Below, piece after piece: positions 8,905-16,110 of a stretch of 28,601 nt of DNA. Within the stretch, counting starts at the first letter, position 1. Each line of letters starts with the position of its first letter. The notes beneath the pieces were generated by a model. The model was not told where the DNA came from, made no database searches, and saw only the letters and a list, made by a program, of their open reading frames with translations. The stretch spans positions 1 through 28,601 of the forward strand of contig JAAYOB010000014.1 in the NCBI GenBank assembly GCA_012520575.1, in the 5' to 3' direction. The DNA is from Candidatus Stramentimicrobium fermentans. Its GTDB lineage: Bacteria > Atribacterota > Phoenicimicrobiia > Phoenicimicrobiales > Stramentimicrobiaceae. The position numbers and the translations under genes were made by a program.

Positions 8905-9942
8905 TTACCAACCTTTGCCTTTAGTCTTCTTTAACAGATATACAAAGAATGGCCCACCGATTAAAGCAGTTAATATGCCCAACGGAATCTCAGAACCAAT
9001 CAGGGAACGACTTAAATTGTCCACGACAATCATGAAGAAAGAACCCAGAAAAAAGCTTGCCGGTATGAGTATGCGATTATCATTACCTAACAGCATTCTT
9101 CCAATATGCGGCATCACTAATCCCACCCAACCAACATTACCGCAAACACTAATAGCCCCGGCAGTGGCTAATGAAGCAAATATAACCATAATAATCTTTG
9201 TCAATAAATTATCAATACCTAATGCCTGCGCCTCTTTATCACCCATTGACAATATATTAATTTGCCATCTAAGAGCAACTAACCCTATTACTCCAACAGA
9301 AATTGGAATGATAGAAAAAATAATATCTTTGTATTGGGCAGTGGCTAAACTGCCCATAAGCCAAAAGGTAATGGAGGGTAATTTTTCAAAAGGATCTGCT
9401 ACAAATTTTGCGAAAGAGACTAATGCAGAAAATATTGATGATACAATCACGCCTCCTAAGACTAATGTAACTGTAGGAGTAGAGTGATAAATTTGTCCAA
9501 TAAAGAAACTCATTATTACTGCCAATAATGCGAAACCAAAAGCAAAAAAATAAACCATGTAATTCTGACCATACAAAATAATAGCCAAAACCGCTCCAAA
9601 GCTTGCTCCTGAGCTGACACCTAAAATACCTGAGCTAACCAAAGGGTTTCGGAATAATCCTTGAAAGGCAGCCCCGCTGATAGCTAGGCTACCTCCTACC
9701 ATTGCGCCCAATATAGCCCTCGGTAATCTTATTTTCCAGATAATTGTATTATAGATATCCGGATAAGTCTTTTTTTGCAGAGGATTAATAGCAGTAGACA
9801 GAACTTTAATTATATCCGACCAAGTCAAAGGATATCGACCAATAAAAAGAGAACCAAAAATACCAATAAAGGTCATAGATATTATCAAAAACAGAATGAA
9901 ACTTTTCCTTTTGAAATCTGAAACTGTGTGTCCCTTCCGCAT
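8905..9942 (-). CDS. ABC transporter permease, FecCD/BtuC/MolB family
   Basis: This 345-residue integral membrane protein has the hydrophobic pattern of a ~10-helix BtuC-type permease. Family motifs are clear: RLPRAILGAMVGGSLAISGA, FQGLFRNPLVSSGILGVSSG, and the ATPase-coupling region around VGWVGLVMPHIGRMLLGND. Two copies presumably form the pore. It sits between the secreted Ig-like protein (37-base gap) and the ATPase (one-base gap) in the minus-strand operon. The annotated ATG at 9940-9942 has only a weak upstream site (GGATAG); the start could differ by a few codons. Substrate by context: tungstate or molybdate. Confidence 0.92.
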   Translation of the reverse strand: MRKGHTVSDFKRKSFILFLIISMTFIGIFGSLFIGRYPLTWSDIIKVLSTAINPLQKKTYPDIYNTIIWKIRLPRAILGAMVGGSLAISGAAFQGLFRNPLVSSGILGVSSGASFGAVLAIILYGQNYMVYFFAFGFALLAVIMSFFIGQIYHSTPTVTLVLGGVIVSSIFSALVSFAKFVADPFEKLPSITFWLMGSLATAQYKDIIFSIIPISVGVIGLVALRWQINILSMGDKEAQALGIDNLLTKIIMVIFASLATAGAISVCGNVGWVGLVMPHIGRMLLGNDNRILIPASFFLGSFFMIVVDNLSRSLIGSEIPLGILTALIGGPFFVYLLKKTKGKGW

Positions 9943-9979
9943 CTATTTTCTATCCATAAACATTCTCCCCTGGATTATT

Positions 9980-10453
9980 TTATTTTACTATTCCTAATGC
10001 CGCAAACTCTAAAATAAGCTTTTCCCCTAATTTTTCACCGCTTTTTGACTCTAATTCAGGAGAAATTATAATTTGGTAAGTTTTTAATGACTCTATACCA
10101 CTTTTTATTATTAGGTTAATGCTATTCCTCTTTTCTCTTTCAACCTGATCGTCTGCCATTTGTATTTCCAGAGGTAATTCATCCCCATCATCTTTATCAA
10201 TTACCTTAAAACACTGCTTGTTATTCTCTAGAACAACCATATTTACTACGTTCTTGCTGAAGATAAATTCAATGACAATTGCCCTTTCTCCATTATCAGC
10301 AAACTTGTCAACCAATCGAAATCCCTCTAAAACCAGGGGATTCTTCCCGCTATCTTGAGCGTTCACAGGAATAACTGCTAATATTAACATTGTTGTCAGT
10401 ACAAAAACCGGGATTAAACTTTTTGGCTTAAAACTCTGTAAATTAAAGAACAT
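9980..10453 (-). CDS. Secreted Ig-like domain protein, first gene of the riboswitch-controlled operon
   Basis: This 157-residue protein has a signal peptide: hydrophobic core SLIPVFVLTTMLILAVIPVN, likely cleavage after VNAQ near residue 33. The mature part reads like one bacterial Ig-like β-sandwich of the SbsA/Big_5 kind: IVIEFIFSKNVVNMVV at the front, LPLEIQMADDQVEREKR in the middle, and TYQIIISPELESKSGEKLG followed by LILEFAA at the end. There are no cysteines in a lipobox and no second membrane segment, so it should be periplasmic or cell-surface. The start has a GGAGG site 8 bases upstream, just after the riboswitch terminator. Its position ahead of permease, ATPase and binding protein suggests a part in metal-oxyanion capture, but no function is established. 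Confidence 0.7.
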   Translation of the reverse strand: MFFNLQSFKPKSLIPVFVLTTMLILAVIPVNAQDSGKNPLVLEGFRLVDKFADNGERAIVIEFIFSKNVVNMVVLENNKQCFKVIDKDDGDELPLEIQMADDQVEREKRNSINLIIKSGIESLKTYQIIISPELESKSGEKLGEKLILEFAALGIVK

Positions 10454-10485
10454 AAAAAAACCTCCAAAAAATTTTTAAAATAATA

Positions 10486-10513
10486 TAAAAAAACCGCATG
10501 TTCCCCCATGCGG
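10486..10513 (-). terminator. Intrinsic terminator, expression platform of the P3-less Moco-family riboswitch
   Basis: On the minus strand a 7-bp stem CCGCATG/CATGCGG with loop GGGGAA is followed at once by seven T residues. It lies between the aptamer and the first gene of the operon, so premature termination is the likely regulatory step. Confidence 0.9.
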
Positions 10514-10529
10514 AATACCATATCTTAAC

Positions 10530-10622
10530 TTCTCCTTTCCAAACACGGGGGGCTTTGCAATTTCTCGCAAAACCTAATGGTTAGTTTTCATAAGAAATCT
10601 TTTAGAAAACCAACTCGGAGAA
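10530..10622 (-). promoter_or_regulatory. Moco-family riboswitch lacking P3 (candidate tungsten-cofactor, Tuco, riboswitch)
   Basis: The minus strand has the conserved pieces of the Moco RNA motif in order: CTCCGAG, then GCCCCCCGTG, then GGAAAGGAGA. P1 is TTCTCC (10617-10622) with GGAGAA (10530-10535). P2 is a 10-bp helix, GTTGGTTTTC (10605-10614) with GAAAACTAAC (10580-10589). P4 is GGTTTTGC (10567-10574) with GCAAAGCC (10551-10558). Only five bases separate P2 from P4, so there is no P3. From the original description of this motif (Regulski and colleagues, 2008, from memory), members without P3 track with tungsten cofactor use. Binding would be expected to shut down the downstream ABC operon through the terminator. 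Confidence 0.85.
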
Positions 10623-10651
10623 AATTGAATCTATTAAATTCTTTTCACCTT

Positions 10652-10681
10652 ATCATAATATTAATAATTTTTAGATGTCAA
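10652..10681 (-). promoter_or_regulatory. Sigma-70 type promoter of the riboswitch/ABC operon
   Basis: TTGACA (10676-10681) and TATGAT (10652-10657) are separated by 18 bases on the minus strand. The predicted start near 10645 lies about 20 bases before the aptamer. Confidence 0.75.
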
Positions 10682-10742
10682 CATGTACACAATAATAGAA
10701 TATTACCATAAACGATTTTTATTGAGAAATAATCTTATCTTA

Positions 10743-11468
10743 TTATTTTATTACTTTCTCCTTAGTTTTTTGTATTTTGGCCTCCAGTTTACCGGCATAG
10801 ACAGCACTGGGGATAATTTTAGATTGACTGAAATCAAGGTCAACCCTCTCTGCCCCTAAATTTCTGCTTAAGGTTAGCATGGTCTGTCTTGCTGAGTTTT
10901 CTACCTCTCTTTGCAACTTATGCACCACACCTTCGGCAAGCTTAGCCGCCTGATTTTTGGCTTCCTCTTTGAGTATATTCTTCTCCGTTTCACTAAAACC
11001 GGAACCAAAAGCACGGTTCAGTAGATCGGGCAGCAACCATGGTAGGAATTTAGAATTTTGTTCATCATAAAAACTTATATCCCGAATATGCACCCGGTAC
11101 AAGCAAGGTGGCATCTGAAATAGGTATTCACCCTTTCCTGACTCTTTAATTTTGAAATCAGGACTGCGTAAATCATAACGAAAATCTACATCAAATTCAA
11201 AAATCATAGCCATTTTTTTGGTAGATACCAACCACTGGAAATACTTCTCGCCAATTTCCCCAAACCAATGTTGAGAAGCAGTAACAATCTCCTTGGTAAC
11301 CATCTTAAAAACAACCAGTTCACCTACTGAACGAAGTTGTTCCACAGAGGAATAGACGCAAATCTCTCTATCAGAACTATGGACACGATAGGAACGTTTC
11401 CTTAACAATAGAAAAAATAATAATGCCAGAGAAAAACCGAAAATAGTAAAGATAAGATTTTCCGGCAT
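10743..11468 (-). CDS. Membrane-anchored DUF4230-like protein
   Basis: This 241-residue protein has one N-terminal membrane segment (IFTIFGFSLALLFFLLL, residues ~7-23) and a long soluble part. The body fits the DUF4230 pattern: LRSVGELVVFKMVTKEIV, then an extended β region (FEFDVDFRYDLR, PPCLYRVHIRDISFYD), then a charged helix (about residues 160-205) likely to form a coiled coil. The ATG has a GGGAGG site 8-10 bases upstream. It is a single gene: the next minus-strand unit is the riboswitch operon with its own promoter, and asd ends 238 bases away on the other side. DUF4230 proteins have no agreed function. The call rests on pattern recall. Confidence 0.65.
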   Translation of the reverse strand: MPENLIFTIFGFSLALLFFLLLRKRSYRVHSSDREICVYSSVEQLRSVGELVVFKMVTKEIVTASQHWFGEIGEKYFQWLVSTKKMAMIFEFDVDFRYDLRSPDFKIKESGKGEYLFQMPPCLYRVHIRDISFYDEQNSKFLPWLLPDLLNRAFGSGFSETEKNILKEEAKNQAAKLAEGVVHKLQREVENSARQTMLTLSRNLGAERVDLDFSQSKIIPSAVYAGKLEAKIQKTKEKVIK

Positions 11469-11706
11469 TACCTATGTCCTCCCTTGCTATATGTGTTGTT
11501 CTAATAGCAAACCTGATTTATTAATAGACAGACATTTATTTCCAGTATACCATAAACAGCATCTTATCATCATCTATAACCTCAATATCCTATTATTTTT
11601 AATAGCTGTTAAAGGTATCGGCAATTCTTAAAGAACTTTTCAGAAAAAGAATACAGTCTATCTTAAATAAAATATCAGAAAAATTTATTTTTTGATTCTC
11701 AACAGC

Positions 11707-12708
11707 TTATTTGATCAGAAGCTCGGCAATCTGTATAGTATTTAAAGCAGCGCCCTTTCTAAGATTATCAGAAACAACCCAGAGAGCAAGTCCCGGTTCA
11801 AAGACTAAGTCTTTTCTTATTCTGCCAACAAATACCTCATCTTTCCCCTCTGCATTCAAAGTAAGCGGATATTTGTTCTCATCAGGTTGATCTATGACTT
11901 CAACACCGGGAAATTTAGCTAATAGCTCCCTTGTTTCCTCGGGAGTTATAGCGCTATTAGTTTCAATATGAATATCTTCTGCATGGGCACGAAAAGTAGG
12001 TACTCTAACCGTGGTGGCAGACACATTAATCGCATCATCGTGTAGAATCTTTCTGGTTTCCAAAAGCATCTTCATCTCCTCTGAGGAGTAACCATTTCGG
12101 TCAAAAGAACCAATCTGGGGCAAAACATTAAAGGCAATCTGATGGGGATAGACATTGGTATTAATGCTATCTCCTTTCAAAAAAGCTACTGTCTGTTCTT
12201 TCAATTCCTCAATAGCCTCTTTCCCGGTACCGGAAACCGACTGATAGGTAGCACAAATCACTCTCCGGATACCTACTGCATCATAGATAGGCTTTAAAGC
12301 CATCACCATTTGCGTGGTCGAACAGTTAGGATTAGCAATAATGCCCCTATGTTTTTTAATATCATACGGATTAACTTCAGGAACTATCAATGGCACTTCA
12401 GGGTCCATTCTATAATACTTACCGTTATCTATTACTACAGTTCCGGCTTGAACAGCAAGAGGTGCATAATACTTGCTAACCTCATCTCCTCCGGAAAATA
12501 GAGCAATATCTATCCCTTTAAAAGAATCATCTTTCAATTTTTTTACCGTAATTTTTTCTCCCTTAAAACAATATTCCTTTCCAGCTGAACGATGGGAAGC
12601 AAAGAGCAAGAGATTCTTCACCGGAAAATTTCTCTCTTCTATAATCCTATTCATCTCTTCTCCTACAGCTCCGGTTGCTCCTACAATTGCTACATTGTAA
12701 GATTTCAT
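11707..12708 (-). CDS. asd: Aspartate-semialdehyde dehydrogenase
   Basis: This 333-residue enzyme reduces aspartyl phosphate to aspartate semialdehyde with NADPH, the second step towards threonine, methionine and lysine. The NADP-binding motif VGATGAVGEEM is at about residues 9-19, the catalytic cysteine is C129 in ANPNCSTTQ, and the active-site histidine lies in VPTFRAHAEDIHIE near 245. Length is normal. It follows the thrB-lysC fusion after 3 bases and so shares its transcript, which begins at the T-box leader. It is the last gene of that unit; no clear terminator was seen in the 238 bases after its stop. Confidence 0.96.
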   Translation of the reverse strand: MKSYNVAIVGATGAVGEEMNRIIEERNFPVKNLLLFASHRSAGKEYCFKGEKITVKKLKDDSFKGIDIALFSGGDEVSKYYAPLAVQAGTVVIDNGKYYRMDPEVPLIVPEVNPYDIKKHRGIIANPNCSTTQMVMALKPIYDAVGIRRVICATYQSVSGTGKEAIEELKEQTVAFLKGDSINTNVYPHQIAFNVLPQIGSFDRNGYSSEEMKMLLETRKILHDDAINVSATTVRVPTFRAHAEDIHIETNSAITPEETRELLAKFPGVEVIDQPDENKYPLTLNAEGKDEVFVGRIRKDLVFEPGLALWVVSDNLRKGAALNTIQIAELLIK

Positions 12709-12711
12709 TCT

Positions 12712-14853
12712 CTAATCTTCCTCCAAATGAAATTCTTTATGTAATGCTTTTACCGCGGTTTCTATCTGTTTTTTATTAATGAGACATGATATCCTGGTTC
12801 CGGAGGTGCTGATCATCTCAATATTAATATTGTTATTAGCCAAAGATTCGAAGATGCGTGCTGCGATTTGGGGATCTGAGGTAATGCCTGCCCCTATTAC
12901 CGATACTTTGGCAACCTCCTGATCAGAAGTAACTTCAGAAGCGTGAACCTCTTTGGCTACCATCTTTACTATATTAAGTGCTTTTGACAAATTTTCCTGT
13001 GCTACGGTAAAGGCAATATCATTCACACCGTCATGCTCGGCACTCTGTATTATCATATCAATAATAATTTCATCTTTAGCTAGTGCCTTAAACAATTTGG
13101 CAGCAATTCCCGGCACATCGGGCACGCTCTTAATAACTATTTTTCCTACATTAACCTCGTGGGTTACTGCTCTTACGTTAACCTTTTCTAACATCAATAT
13201 TTCCTCTCCTGTTCTAATAATTGTGCCTGGGGCACTACCGAAGCTTGATTTTACTAATAACTCAACACCATAATTGCGGGCAATGTCGAGTGCCCTATAG
13301 TACAGTACCTTGGCACCCAAAATAGCCATTTCAGACATTTCATCATGAGAAATTTCTTTCATCGGTCTTGCCTCAGGGACTATTGAGGGGTCAGCAGTAT
13401 AAACGCCATCTACATCAGTATAAATTTCACAGCGTTCTGCTTTTAAGCTTGCCGCCAAAGCAACAGCGGTAGCATCAGAACCCCCTCTTCCCAATGTTGT
13501 AATATTTCCTTCTTGGTCTATACCCTGAAATCCCGCCACGATAACTATTTTCCCTTGATTCAAGGCCTCTTTTATATACTGCTGTCTGATGCTATCGATT
13601 TTGGCTCTAGTATAAGAACTATTGGTCCTGATGCCGGCCTGTGCCCCGGTAAAAGATACCGCCTCTTCGCCTAATGACTGGATAGCCATGGCAACTAAGG
13701 CAATCGAGACCTGTTCACCGGTAGACAATAACATATCCATTTCTCTGGAACTGGGATCTGGCATTATTTCATGGGCTTTACCGATTAACTCATCGGTTGT
13801 TTTGCCCATTGCTGAAACCACTATGACCAGACGATTTCCTTGCCTTGCTCTTTTGACAATCTTTTCAGCTACCATTTTAATTTTTTCAATATCGGAAAGT
13901 GAGCTTCCTCCATATTTTTGCACTATAATGGGTGCATATTCTTCTCCTCTTTCTATTGTTATTCCTTCTGTATCAGGATCCAATACTTTCACCGAACTTT
14001 TCAATTCAGCATCAGAAAAAGTTTTCTTCATAATTTTAACAATCTCCTTTTCCAGCCCTTCTTTTACTAATGAAATTATTGTGGGACCGGAACCGCTCAA
14101 TGCCACACCGGCTAATCCGCTTTTCTGAACTTCTGAAAAAATATTTTTAGCCCCCTTGATAAAGGGGAGTCGGAAAGGCTGGTGCAGACGATCCTGCATT
14201 GCCTCGGGAATAAGCTCCCATTTCGATTGCTGCAAGGCATTTACCAAAAGAGCCGATTTACTCAAGTTATCTACTGCATCCTCTAGTGAAACCTGCTTTG
14301 GTAAAACCTTTCTCATCTCTTCGGTGCTTAAAATAAAAGAGGGTATACCTACTACCGCTTTCAGATTGTGAGGTATGTCTAATTTTACCCACCTTATCTG
14401 TCCTTTTTGATTCCTGTAAGAAATGGTAAGGCCTCCAATAAGTGCCGGAACAATATTATCAAAATGACCTTCTAAAATAAAGGCCATGTGCAAAATCTCC
14501 TCCCTACTCAAATTAAGTTCATAAAGTTCACTTGCGCCTACTATACCACCTATGATAGCAGCTGCGCTACTTCCCAGTCCTCTTGCTATCGGTATATCGC
14601 TTTTTATAGTAATTTTTATTCCCCTATTTGCTAGACTGATCTCTGCTTTATCCATTACCAGACTAACTGCCTTGTATATCAAATTGCTCTCATCAGAAGG
14701 AAGGGTATCCAGACCATCCCCTTTTGCCTCAAATACAAAACCTTGCGCTATTTTCTCCATTTCTATTTCCAGATAGAGAGATAAGGCCATTCCCAGGCAA
14801 TCAAACCCTGAGCCAAGATTGGCTGTAGTTGCCGGAATTCTTACTTTTACCAA
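12712..14853 (-). CDS. thrB-lysC: Homoserine kinase-aspartokinase fusion (ThrB-LysC)
   Basis: One uninterrupted 713-residue frame holds two enzymes of the aspartate pathway. Residues 1-~303 are a GHMP-family homoserine kinase: ATTANLGSGFDCLG near 8-22, the ATP loop PIARGLGSSAAA at 88-99, and motif 3 GVALSGSGPTII at 249-260. Residues ~308-713 are a complete aspartokinase: QKYGGSS at 312-318, the GRGGSDATAVALAA active-site loop, DVDGVYTADP, and two C-terminal ACT domains (NVGKIVIKSVPDVPGIA and AKVSVIGAGITSDPQIAARI). The linker is only a few residues. The start is TTG at 14851-14853 with a GGAGG site 5-6 bases upstream. No internal start with a ribosome site in frame was found before LysC. Order in the unit is hom (broken), thrB-lysC, asd. 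ACT domains imply feedback inhibition by threonine or lysine. Confidence 0.95.
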   Translation of the reverse strand: MVKVRIPATTANLGSGFDCLGMALSLYLEIEMEKIAQGFVFEAKGDGLDTLPSDESNLIYKAVSLVMDKAEISLANRGIKITIKSDIPIARGLGSSAAAIIGGIVGASELYELNLSREEILHMAFILEGHFDNIVPALIGGLTISYRNQKGQIRWVKLDIPHNLKAVVGIPSFILSTEEMRKVLPKQVSLEDAVDNLSKSALLVNALQQSKWELIPEAMQDRLHQPFRLPFIKGAKNIFSEVQKSGLAGVALSGSGPTIISLVKEGLEKEIVKIMKKTFSDAELKSSVKVLDPDTEGITIERGEEYAPIIVQKYGGSSLSDIEKIKMVAEKIVKRARQGNRLVIVVSAMGKTTDELIGKAHEIMPDPSSREMDMLLSTGEQVSIALVAMAIQSLGEEAVSFTGAQAGIRTNSSYTRAKIDSIRQQYIKEALNQGKIVIVAGFQGIDQEGNITTLGRGGSDATAVALAASLKAERCEIYTDVDGVYTADPSIVPEARPMKEISHDEMSEMAILGAKVLYYRALDIARNYGVELLVKSSFGSAPGTIIRTGEEILMLEKVNVRAVTHEVNVGKIVIKSVPDVPGIAAKLFKALAKDEIIIDMIIQSAEHDGVNDIAFTVAQENLSKALNIVKMVAKEVHASEVTSDQEVAKVSVIGAGITSDPQIAARIFESLANNNINIEMISTSGTRISCLINKKQIETAVKALHKEFHLEED

Positions 14854-14978
14854 TGTTTCCTCCTTTTATTCAACATATAATCAGGTTCATTAGTTTTATA
14901 GCAATACTTGTACTTGTTGGTACGCTGCTACTGTACTGTTACACACTAAAAATCTTTCAACAATTAATTCTAAATTAT

Positions 14979-15782
14979 TTAATAGATTTGAAGATAATCA
15001 ATTGCTTGAACATAACTTAGTTTTTCCATCTCTAATATAATCTCTTTTAATCTATCTTCCTTCACAGGAGTGACGATAAGCCCTAATATGACGTTACCGT
15101 CTCCCTGGTTCGACTCAGCAGATTTTTCTACCCCTAGTCCATGTTGTAGTAAAGCCTCAATTACAGCATTTATATTTTGGGGGTTATTATCTGTTGTTAT
15201 TTTGAAAAAATAATTATGTTCCGCTAAGTCTGAAGATTCAACTGTAAATTCTGAGCTGTCTGCAAGCAAGAAATCATGTTCAAACGAATCCGGTTTTTTG
15301 ATTATTCTGACCATATCACTGATAATCATACTGGCTCCCGCCAGTCCGCCAGCCCCGGGATAGGAATGGCACTGGCAACAGAGGTTTCGAATAATAATTG
15401 AACATTATGCTGCTTAGCAATACGAAGTAATTCATACCCATGTTTTGCTATCAACTCTTTGTTAGGTGTCACAACGTGCTTCCCCTTCTCTAAAGCCTGT
15501 TTTACAACACTATAGGCCGGGTATTCGCCCCCCTATTGCCTCTACCACAATCTGAATTTCAGGATGCTCAACAACCTCCTGTGCCTGATCAGTAAAAAAT
15601 TGATAGTTAACCGGTGGTTTAGGCTTTCTGCCGGCATCCAAGTCAGCCAATCCAATAACTTTAATTTTATGGGGAAATATTTCTTGTTCAATAAATGATC
15701 TATTTTCTTCCAATAAGGATAAAACACCACTACCAATGGTTCCCAGTCCTAAAATCCCAATTCCTATCTCTTTTTTCTGCAT
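14979..15782 (-). pseudogene. hom: Homoserine dehydrogenase, frameshifted and missing most of its catalytic domain
   Basis: Three pieces of one gene are visible. Piece 1 (start 15782, good AGGAGG site): NAD-binding motif GILGLGTIGSGVL through VVEAIGG, then a stop because of six G residues near 15532-15537; removing one G restores the family sequence. Piece 2, in the shifted frame: EYPAYSVVKQALEKGKHVVT and PNKELIAKHGYELLRI through ETSVASAIPI. Piece 3, back in frame 1: PGAGGLAGASMIISDMVRI and a C-terminal ACT domain ending at 14979. Between SAIPI and PGAGG roughly 170-180 residues of the homoserine dehydrogenase catalytic domain are absent, judged against the usual ~400-430 residues. The enzyme would make homoserine from aspartate semialdehyde. 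As written it cannot work. Real decay and an assembly or sequencing fault are both possible. Confidence 0.88.
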
Positions 15783-15822
15783 TACTGCGTTCCTCCTATT
15801 TGATCATTATAATGAGATTAAT

Positions 15823-16010
15823 TAAAAAAGCCTTTCATCTTATCAAAGACGAAAGGCATTTCGCGGTTCCACTTTATTTCTTAAATAATAGGATGGCACA
15901 ACATTATTTAAGCAACTCTTAGTTTTTTAATAACCTCAGGGGTGGTCTTCGGGAGTCTTAGTGTTTTGGTCTTCCTTACTATTCCCTTCCTAGGTTCTTC
16001 ATGATAAATT
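15823..16010 (-). promoter_or_regulatory. T-box riboswitch (probable threonine, ACC specifier) controlling hom-thrB/lysC-asd
   Basis: The minus strand carries the T-box core AAAGTGGAACCGCG (15862-15874), stem III as a perfect 9-bp helix TTAAATAAT/ATTATTTAA (15903-15911 with 15881-15889), and a terminator directly after. Stem I is short, about 65 bases, closed by AACCT (15992-15996) and AGGTT (15932-15936), with an inner GGGA/TCCC helix. The 3' side of its internal loop reads GAAGACCACC. ACC at 15944-15946 followed by A fits the rule that a purine follows the specifier, giving threonine. Uncharged tRNA-Thr would favour the antiterminator and switch on the pathway. The T-box call is firm. The specifier is inferred from the fold and from the genes downstream. 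Confidence 0.88.
15824..15857 (-). terminator. T-box intrinsic terminator
   Basis: On the minus strand GCCTTTCGTC and GATGAAAGGC pair across a short loop, followed by six T residues. The 5' arm overlaps the antiterminator, as required for T-box control. It ends about 40 bases before the hom start. Confidence 0.92.
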
Positions 16011-16016
16011 TTTGCT

Positions 16017-16045
16017 ATATTAACATTAAATTTTTTATTTGTCAA
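16017..16045 (-). promoter_or_regulatory. Sigma-70 type promoter of the T-box/threonine operon
   Basis: A perfect TTGACA (16040-16045) and TAATAT (16017-16022) are separated by 17 bases on the minus strand, just downstream of the gyrA stop. The predicted start near 16010 is about 15 bases before the T-box stem I. Confidence 0.85.
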
Positions 16046-16110
16046 AAAATATACTTGCATGTAGAAAACTTCTCTCGGTTTGAATGAAAAATGTAGGTTA
16101 AAGCTGAAAA

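Noticed and set aside
8867-9487. A 206-codon plus-strand open frame antisense to the FecCD permease
   Set aside because: It lies fully opposite a clear permease gene, its translation is proline/threonine-rich low-identity shadow, and it has no ribosome site.
10486-10622. A cobalamin riboswitch in front of the BtuFCD-like operon
   Set aside because: No B12-box or long cobalamin aptamer is present; the CTCCGAG, GCCCCCCGTG and GGAAAGGAGA strings and P1/P2/P4 helices fit the Moco family instead.
13900-13960. The thrB-lysC junction as a sequencing frameshift that joined two genes
   Set aside because: Both domains are in one frame with no odd sequence at the join, and no separate lysC start with a ribosome site is present.
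13622-14128. A 168-codon plus-strand frame antisense to thrB-lysC, and similar frames at 12953 and 14156
   Set aside because: These are shadows of a well-supported fusion gene on the other strand with no start signals.
14979-15329. The 116-codon frame as an independent ACT-domain protein
   Set aside because: Its sequence directly continues the homoserine dehydrogenase pattern (PGAGGL upstream of its ATG) in the same frame as the N-terminal piece, so it is part of the broken hom gene.
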